This document shows positions 57,864-64,000 of a DNA stretch of 64,000 nt, piece after piece. Positions within the stretch are counted from its first letter, which is position 1. Each line of letters begins with the position of its first letter. The position numbers and the translations under genes were made by a program. The notes below the pieces were generated by a model. It was not told where the DNA came from. It ran no database searches and saw only the letters and a list, made by a program, of their open reading frames with translations. This stretch comes from Garcia nutans (taxonomy: Eukaryota; Streptophyta; Magnoliopsida; Malpighiales; Euphorbiaceae), in the NCBI GenBank assembly GCA_947685225.1, contig CANTUV010000014.1, positions 9,610,001 through 9,674,000 of the forward strand. Reading direction: 5' to 3'.

Positions 57864-59175
57864 AATACCCCACACTTAATTCCTTGCTTGTCCCCAAGCA
57901 AGGCTAAAATCAAAACAAACTAAATACAAAATTTTTGTCAAGTTCAAGAGTTATAAAAAATGCATCAAGACTTCCCTATCCTTGAATCCGCAATCAATAT
58001 CAAATCGAACAAAATCAATGCTAATGCAATTAAGTGGCTTTCCATGCATAACCTATGTTGTCACTCCCTCACGAACTCTTAAAATGTGTTTGATCAAGGT
58101 GGTGTTTACACTCATAACAATCAATGAAAGATTATCGCCATAGGCTTGCTTATCTATCAAATCTCCACCACTTAATTACAATTAAGCATCAATCAAAAGG
58201 TTTTTTATTGGGTTGTAATGGGGTTAGGGTAAAGGCATGGCATTTAGAAAATGTGAGCTTAATCTTTAAGTTCAAGAGCACTTCAAGAATAAAGTAACCG
58301 ATCATATGTATAACCCAATGATCTCAAAACACCTTCTTCTTAACTACCCCTTGACATTGATAGAATTTTTTTAAGGGAACTCACTTATTACATCTTGTAA
58401 CATATTCCAACCCTTTTAACAAGAACAACAATTTTTCTTATTATTTTTCTTCTTTTTATTTGATTTTTTTTATTTTGCTTTGCAATCTTAAACCTACTAA
58501 ATTTAACCCCACACTTAATTCAACACAACACTTGGTCATAAATGCTTTTAAAATGCTCTTGACCTAATGAAAGGGTAAGAGTTAAAACAACAAGGTTCAA
58601 GGCTGGTAGTGTTGCGAAAAATAAAGAAAAGGAGAAACGAAATAGGCTCAAAATTGGCTAACTAAGGTTAAAATTAGGGTTGGTCTTTTTAAGCCAAAGT
58701 GGGTTCACCTAATTGCCTTAATCATCTTGATGCCAAATTGAAATTTTTATGTAATCTTAAAATGCATGTCAAAGCAAGTTCTAGCAAGTCATCAATCAAA
58801 GATGTTTTCCCACAAAAAGAATAATAAGTTGATGGCTCAATTTCTCACTAGGTTAATGGTAATGCAAAGAAAAACCAACAAAATTGACAATAAGCACCAA
58901 TTATGCTCAATTCTCAAATTCATGCTTCAAAAATTCAAAGGTCACCAATCAACAATATTTATAACAATTGAACTTTCCAAAATTCATTTATTCAAAGAAA
59001 ACATGAAAAATATTAACTAACCTAACACAAAAATAACTTAAAGTAAAAACACAAAACACAATATGCACCCACACTTAAAATTTCATATTGTCCCCAATGT
59101 GAGCATGCATAAACTGAAAGAGAGTTTAGATGAAACCTAATTTCCACCGCTCCTATATGCGATATGTAGGGCTTC
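57864..59175 (-). other. A2 internal non-coding region
   Basis: Holds AAGTGTGGGG-type motifs next to the LTR (about 57870-57880), near 58513 and near 59080, in the same order as in A1. No coding frame of note. Confidence 0.7.
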
Positions 59176-59467
59176 TGTTTTATTAGTTTTCGTTATAGAT
59201 TTGTGTCTTGTTTAGTATGATAATTATTGTTTTCTTTAGGTATTTTGTTAGTTTTAATTGGTTGTTTTAGTGTTTTCATTAATTTTGGTAGTTTTAGTTC
59301 TTTCAGTGTTTATGTCATTTTTGATCTAGTTTTTAGTATTATGTTTATGTTTTGTTGGTTATTGTCTATTTACTTCTTGTTTAAAGTTTGTTTTGAGTTT
59401 GGTGTTAGGTTAAAACAGGCAAGGAAACAAATTGAAGGAGAAAGGGGCAGTGACTGACACAGGCAGA

Positions 59468-59885
59468 GGACACGGCCAAGTCACTGGCCGTGTCCCATAC
59501 CAAGCTAAAAAGGAAGAGCAGGTCACAGTAGATGACACAAGCAAGGGACACGGCCAAGTCAGTGGCCGTGTCCCTCCAAAGAAGCCCAGACACGGCCAAG
59601 TCACTCCAACCTGGCCGTGTCTCACCTGCATCCAAAGCAAAGAAGACTTAAAATTCACAGAGGCAGACACAGGCAAGGGACACGGCCAAGTCTTGTGGCC
59701 GTGTCCCTCCAAAATGGTGCAACACGGCCAAGTCACCTCTGACTTGGCCGTGTCACTCAACTAAAGAAGAAAAAGAAGAGAAGCAAGCAGAAGCGAACAC
59801 ATGCAAGGGACACGGCCAAGTCACTGGCCGTGTCCCTCCAAAGAGCACTCACACGGCCAAGTCACTTCTGACTTGGCCGTGTCCC
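59468..59885 (+). repeat. GACACGGCCAAGTC hairpin array in A3 LTR
   Basis: Seven palindromic units, each GGACACGGCCAAGTC...GGCCGTGTCC or the longer GACTTGGCCGTGTC form. Unlike A1, the arm reads AAGTC rather than AAGC in every unit, so the array is homogenised within the element. Confidence 0.85.
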
Positions 59886-59926
59886 TCATGAACCAAACAC
59901 GCAGCGGATTTTAAACGGACGATTCA

Positions 59927-59934
59927 TATAAAAG
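59927..59934 (+). promoter_or_regulatory. TATA box of A3 LTR
   Basis: TATAAAAG about 42 bases after the hairpin array, followed by a GGGTTTGAGGGA leader. Confidence 0.6.
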
Positions 59935-60896
59935 GAAAAAGAAGCTAGGGTTTGAGGGACGGTTGGCGATTTTGAGAGAGAATAGAGCCGTCAAAGAGAT
60001 TAGGGTTTTGTTAACTTTGTTTTTCTTTGATTTCAATTACACTTTGGATTAAAACTAGCTAGATTAGATTGTTCATGCCATTGATATATCCTTCTTGCAA
60101 GATTTGAACAAGAGATTCTTCAGAAGCTTCAAGGAGTTGTAACTTGGTTTTGTTCTCGAACTTATTCTCTTTAATTTCATTGAATGGATATTATCATGTC
60201 TATTTTGATTTCTTTGAACATTAATGAGATGAATGTGTTTGATTGCATTATGAACTAATTTGATCTGGTATAGGGTTTGTATGGATCTGCTATGATTGTA
60301 TGAATTGGTTATTCTCTTAGCTAATAATTTCTTTAGCCTTGATTGAATGAAATATTGTTAATATATAATTGATTGGCCACCAATTGTGTGTTTTAGGTAT
60401 TAGATGATGGATTGAGAGATGAAGTCTAATGCTGGAACAATTCAATTAAGGACTTAGGTGAATTAGAGATATAACCTATTAAAAAGATTTTTTCAATTAT
60501 AACAAGATTAGTTGTAAGAGGTTTGAATGCGAGAGCTTGTTTCCTTGACTCAATTAATTAAGTTGTTTGAGATTTAATCTTTGAAATTAAATTAGTTAAG
60601 TGGAATAACCGTTCATACATATCAGTAGTAGAGAAGTGCAAACCCTAGACCATTCTATTAAGTGAATCAAATCATCAATTCAATTTACTTTTATTTGTTT
60701 TAAACTTTAATCAATCTGTTTTCTTTAATTGTTAGCAATTTAAATTTCTTCATTACTTGTTATTTAAAATCTGATAATCAATTAGTCACTTTAGCTTCCT
60801 TGTGAGACGACCTTGGGGCGATCACCTTTGCTACAGCTACCTCGTATACTTGGGAGTGACGCTTGTGGTAGAGTTAATTCGAGCGCAACAAGTTTT

Positions 60897-60914
60897 TGGT
60901 GCCGTTGCCGGGGA
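60897..60914 (+). other. A3 primer-binding site (tRNA-Asp type)
   Basis: TGGTGCCGTTGCCGGGGA, one mismatch to plant tRNA-Asp. Confidence 0.85.
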
Positions 60915-61046
60915 GGCTAATTGGCGTAATTGTTTATTAAATATATATATATATATATAGTTTTTTTAGATTATTTTTCACTATTTTCATTTTATTTTAT
61001 TTTGTCTTTTGCTTTTAATTATTTCTTTTTCTAGAAAATTTTGTTT

Positions 61047-63731
61047 ATGCAAGGCAGGAGATCACTCGAAGGAGAGCTACATCCATTCATTCCAGAAATT
61101 CAGAGAGTGAAAAGGAGTAGAGAAGAGTTTGAGCTCTACATCGGATTTGATACAGAGGAGGGCACTTCTGAATTTGAGTCAGATTCTGCACAATCAGTTA
61201 AAATGGCTGAAGAAAGACAAAGAACGATGAGAGACTTTGCTAGACCTGTCATTGGAACTTTCACCTCTTGCATAAGACTGACAGATGCAGCAAGAAATTA
61301 TGAGTTGAAGAACATTCACTACAACATGCTGCCATAATTCTATGGAGTTCCAAATGAAGATCCTTTGAACTTTATTAGGGATTTCTACTCCACCCTCAAC
61401 ACTTTTCCATTGGGAGGATTAACAGAGGATCAGTTAAGGATGAGGTGTTTTCCATATACTTTGAAGGATAGGGCAAAGAGCCGGCTTATGATGTTGCCCG
61501 ACAACTCACTGACAACTTGGGAGCAAGTTTATAATAAATTCATGGGCAAGTTCTACTCACATCAAAAGACAGCTGAATTGAGAGGGAAGATTGCTACATT
61601 CTCTCAATTTGAAGGAGAGCCATTTCATGAGGCTTGGGACAAATTCAAGATGCTATTGATCCAGTGTCCACATCATCACTACCCACTTCAACTCCTTAAT
61701 CAGTTTTTCTATGATGGTCTAACCCAGCAATTTCATAACACTGTTGACAATGCAGCTGGGGGAGCCATGGGAGAAAAGACAGCTGATGAGACTTATGAGA
61801 TCTTTGAGATTTTGGGAGCTAATTCTCAACAAAAGAGTGTAAGGGGAAGAAGTAAAGGGGTGAATCAATTAGAAGCCAATAGTGAGATGGTCAATCAGAT
61901 AGCTGAATTGACAAAGCAAGTGCAGATACTGAATATGAAGAACAATATTTCTTCATCTACTCAAGAAGTGTGTGGAATCTGTGGGACTTTCGGGCATGGA
62001 GCAAATATTTGTCCCTCTGCATATGAGTCTTTTGGTAATGCTGAGCAAGTCAATGTTATGGGAGGATTCCAACCAAGGGCTAGAAATGATCCTTACTCTA
62101 ACACTTACAACCCTGGTTGGAAGAATCACCCAAATTTTTCTTGGGCAACAAATAATTCTCAGCAGCCTTTCCATTTGCTCCAAAGACAGAACCAAGAGTA
62201 GGGTCAATCCTCAAATCAAGGGCAGTCTAGGATAGAGAGCTTGGAGGAAAGTTTACAAGCTTTCATCAAAGTCAGTGCTCAAAATCAAGAGATGACTAAT
62301 AAGAGGCTGGATTCATTAGAAGCATCTTTTAAAAAGGTGGAGACTCAAGTAGGACAACTTGCACAACAGATGCAAATTCAACAGAAGGGGAAATTTCCAA
62401 GTCAACCTGAGTAGGCACATTCAGTGACTGTTCTTAGAAGTGGTAAGGTAATTAACACTAATGTTGAAAATGACTCTGTGAATGCAGGTGACCAAGGGAA
62501 CAAGAAGGAAGGAGAATCAGAGGACCAAGGTGTTGGAGATAAATCAAGGGAGAAATCCCTTTCAGAAGATTTACATAAGGCAAGCAATCCATACCGGCCA
62601 CCTATACCATTCCCCAACAGGTTGAAGGATGATAAACCAGATAAGCAATTTTCTAACATCTTCAACATGCTGTCTAAGGTAAGTATTAACTTACCTTTAC
62701 TTGAGGCAATAAAGAACATACCAGCTTATGCCAAGTTCTTCAAAGAACTGATCACCAAGAAAAAGAGGTATGAGACGAATGAAAAGGTGATAGTTTCAGA
62801 GATAGCTAGTGCTGTTCTACAGCATAAACTACCTCCCAAACTAAAGGATCCTGGAAGCTTTATAATTCAAATTACTATGGGGAATGGAAAGGGGACTGAA
62901 GGCATGTGTGATCTAGGAGCTAGTGTGAATTTAATGCCTTATTCTGTGTTTAAAGAATTAGAACTAGGGAAGCTTAAACTGACAAAAATGGTGTTGCAAT
63001 TAGCTGATAGGTCTTTTAGATTCCCGAAAGGGGTTATAGAAGTGTTAGTTAAGGTTGGAGGGTTAATAGTACCTGTGGATTTTATAGTTCTTGACATGGA
63101 AGGAAGTAACCCTACACCATCAGCACACACTATTTTGTTGGGCAGGCCTTTTATGGCGACTACCAACACTTTAATAGATGTTAAAAATGGTAAACTATCA
63201 ATGACTGTCTTGGGTCAAACTGTTGATTTTTCTATTTTTAACACTTCTCCTATTCCTACAACTGCTTTATATGAGGAATGTTCTTTAATTAATAGTGTTG
63301 AAGCAGTTGTTTCAGATGCTTTCTTGCAAACAGGTTCTTCAGATAAATTGGAGCTGAAACTGACCTTAGAAGAGGGGGCTAAACTAGTGATGGAGACCCA
63401 AAAGTGCCTTAACCCAAAGGCATATGAGAGATCAAGGATTTACAAGGATCACACAAAAGCAATTCATGACAGATTTATTGTGCGACAGACATTGAGTCCA
63501 GGTATGAAAGTTTTACTTTTTAATTATCGACTCCGTCTATTTCCAGGTAAATTCAAGTCTCGATGGAGTGGTTCTTTCGAGGTAACTAAGGTATGTCCTT
63601 CTGGTGCCATTGAATTGCTTAACTCTAGAACCAATAAGATTTTTAGAGCAAATAGACATAGAGTTAAACCATATAAAGAAGGATTTCATGAAGTGAGGAT
63701 CATTGACAGTACTTTGATCCACGATTCCTAG
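61047..63731 (+). pseudogene. A3 gag-protease joined to integrase tail; three stops
   Basis: One reading frame from the ATG at 61047 to 63731, broken only by TAA (61335), TAG (62199) and TAG (62412). Gag domain at about 61340-61790 (MRCFPYTLKDRAK, TTWEQVYNKFMGKFY, FHEAWDKFK). A canonical CX2CX4HX4C knuckle (CGICGTFGHGANIC) lies near 61972-62013, then HPNFSWA. A coiled coil follows. Protease motifs are CDLGASVNLMPYSVF (about 62908-62952) and ILLGRPFMATTNTLID. The frame then runs straight into the integrase tail: RSRIYKDHTKAIHDRF and LFPGKFKSRWSGSFEV (about 63430-63585). Gag and protease would be usable but for the three stops; reverse transcriptase and integrase functions are missing. Confidence 0.85.
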
Positions 63732-64000
63732 TCTTGCATGATGTCCAGCTTTATGACATTAAAGAAGCGCTTAATGGGAGGCAACCCATTAGTTTGAATT
63801 TCTTTTTCATAGTTATAATTTTATATTTAGCAATTTTGATTTTATGTTTAGTTTAAATAAATGGAAACCCTTAAGCTCTCTTGCATCTTGTTTTTGAACA
63901 TTTGTGTCTGTGATAAAAAGGTAGAGTTTTGCCTCACCAGAGTACGATGGAAGACTTGTACTTAACTCTTTCTCTTTATTATTCTTGTTTTCCATTGAGG
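63732..64000 (+). other. A3 region after pol
   Basis: GACATTAAAGAAGCGCTTAA and GGGAGGCAACCCA (about 63757-63790) are characteristic of sequence just downstream of pol in Athila-type elements. No further frame recognised before the window ends. Confidence 0.6.

Larger units (their letters stand above)
56086..59175 (-). mobile_element. A2: Athila-like element, 3' part, cut by A3
   Basis: Minus strand: 3' LTR 57863-56086 and internal region 59175-57864, which matches A1 from about 7430 to 8846 in order. The 5' part should lie beyond A3, outside the window. Target duplication cannot be confirmed; AGTCT precedes the low end. Confidence 0.8.
59176..60890 (+). repeat. A3 5' LTR
   Basis: TGTTTTATTAGTTTTCG to GAGCGCAACA. 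About 1.7 kb, the same plan as A1 but clearly diverged. Confidence 0.85.
59176..64000 (+). mobile_element. A3: Athila-like element with internal pol deletion, runs off the window
   Basis: 5' LTR, tRNA-Asp-type primer-binding site, gag, protease, then the integrase tail with no reverse transcriptase, RNase H or integrase core. The 3' LTR is beyond 64000. It is inserted in A2; GCTTC (59171-59175) would be the left target duplication. Confidence 0.85.

Overview
The window is a stretch of nuclear DNA from a plant, most likely a eudicot. It is AT-rich, carries plant-type LTR retrotransposons of the Athila and Tat lineages whose primer-binding sites match plant tRNA 3' ends, and holds one intact host gene, a purine permease (PUP) transporter. 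The species cannot be named from the sequence. Apart from the PUP gene and its AT-rich flanks (about 17.6-24.2 kb), almost everything is nested LTR-retrotransposon sequence. I use these working names: A1, A2, A3 (Athila-like, young); B1, B2 (Athila-like, older and decayed); C0, C1, C2 (Tat/Ogre-like); T (solo LTR of chromovirus type); S (solo LTR of unknown lineage).

Layout, left. Positions 1-0.7 kb are a degenerate AT-rich tandem array. From 1.7 to 17.6 kb lies B1, an old minus-strand Athila-like element (gag start at 16029, 5' LTR 16149-17598). It has been split by A1 (3914-10743, complete, target duplication ATCTT) and by C0 (solo Tat-type LTR 10847-15954, duplication CTTTG). C0 is itself split by T (solo LTR 11819-15040, duplication GTTTC). 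All three duplications can be read directly.

Layout, centre. The PUP gene is at 20049-21296. A decayed T-type LTR piece (24176-24660) is followed by B2 (24661-31053), a full but degenerate Athila-like gag-pol cut in its integrase by C1. C1 (31054-41634, minus) is a gag-only Tat-type element with large tandem arrays next to its 3' LTR. It abuts C2 (41635-about 53927, plus) head to head, forming an inverted repeat with arms of several kb.

Layout, right. C2 encodes gag, protease, reverse transcriptase, two RNase H domains and an integrase, all with breaks. Solo LTR S sits inside its integrase. Downstream is a spliced antisense gene resembling the plant mobile domain/DUF7745 family. A second piece of C-type pol (53928-56085) is cut by A2 (minus, 56086-59175), which is cut by A3 (plus, 59176 to beyond the window end).

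How the parts relate. A1, A3 and C1 look non-autonomous: A1 and C1 lack pol, and A3 joins protease directly to the integrase tail. They would need proteins from related full elements. The most unusual signal is regulatory. Several unrelated LTR families each carry a dense array of their own short GC-rich, mostly palindromic word in otherwise AT-rich LTRs. In A, C and S the array lies just upstream of a TATA box. This looks like independent build-up of promoter-proximal repeated sites. No CRISPR array, rRNA gene or clear tRNA gene was seen.
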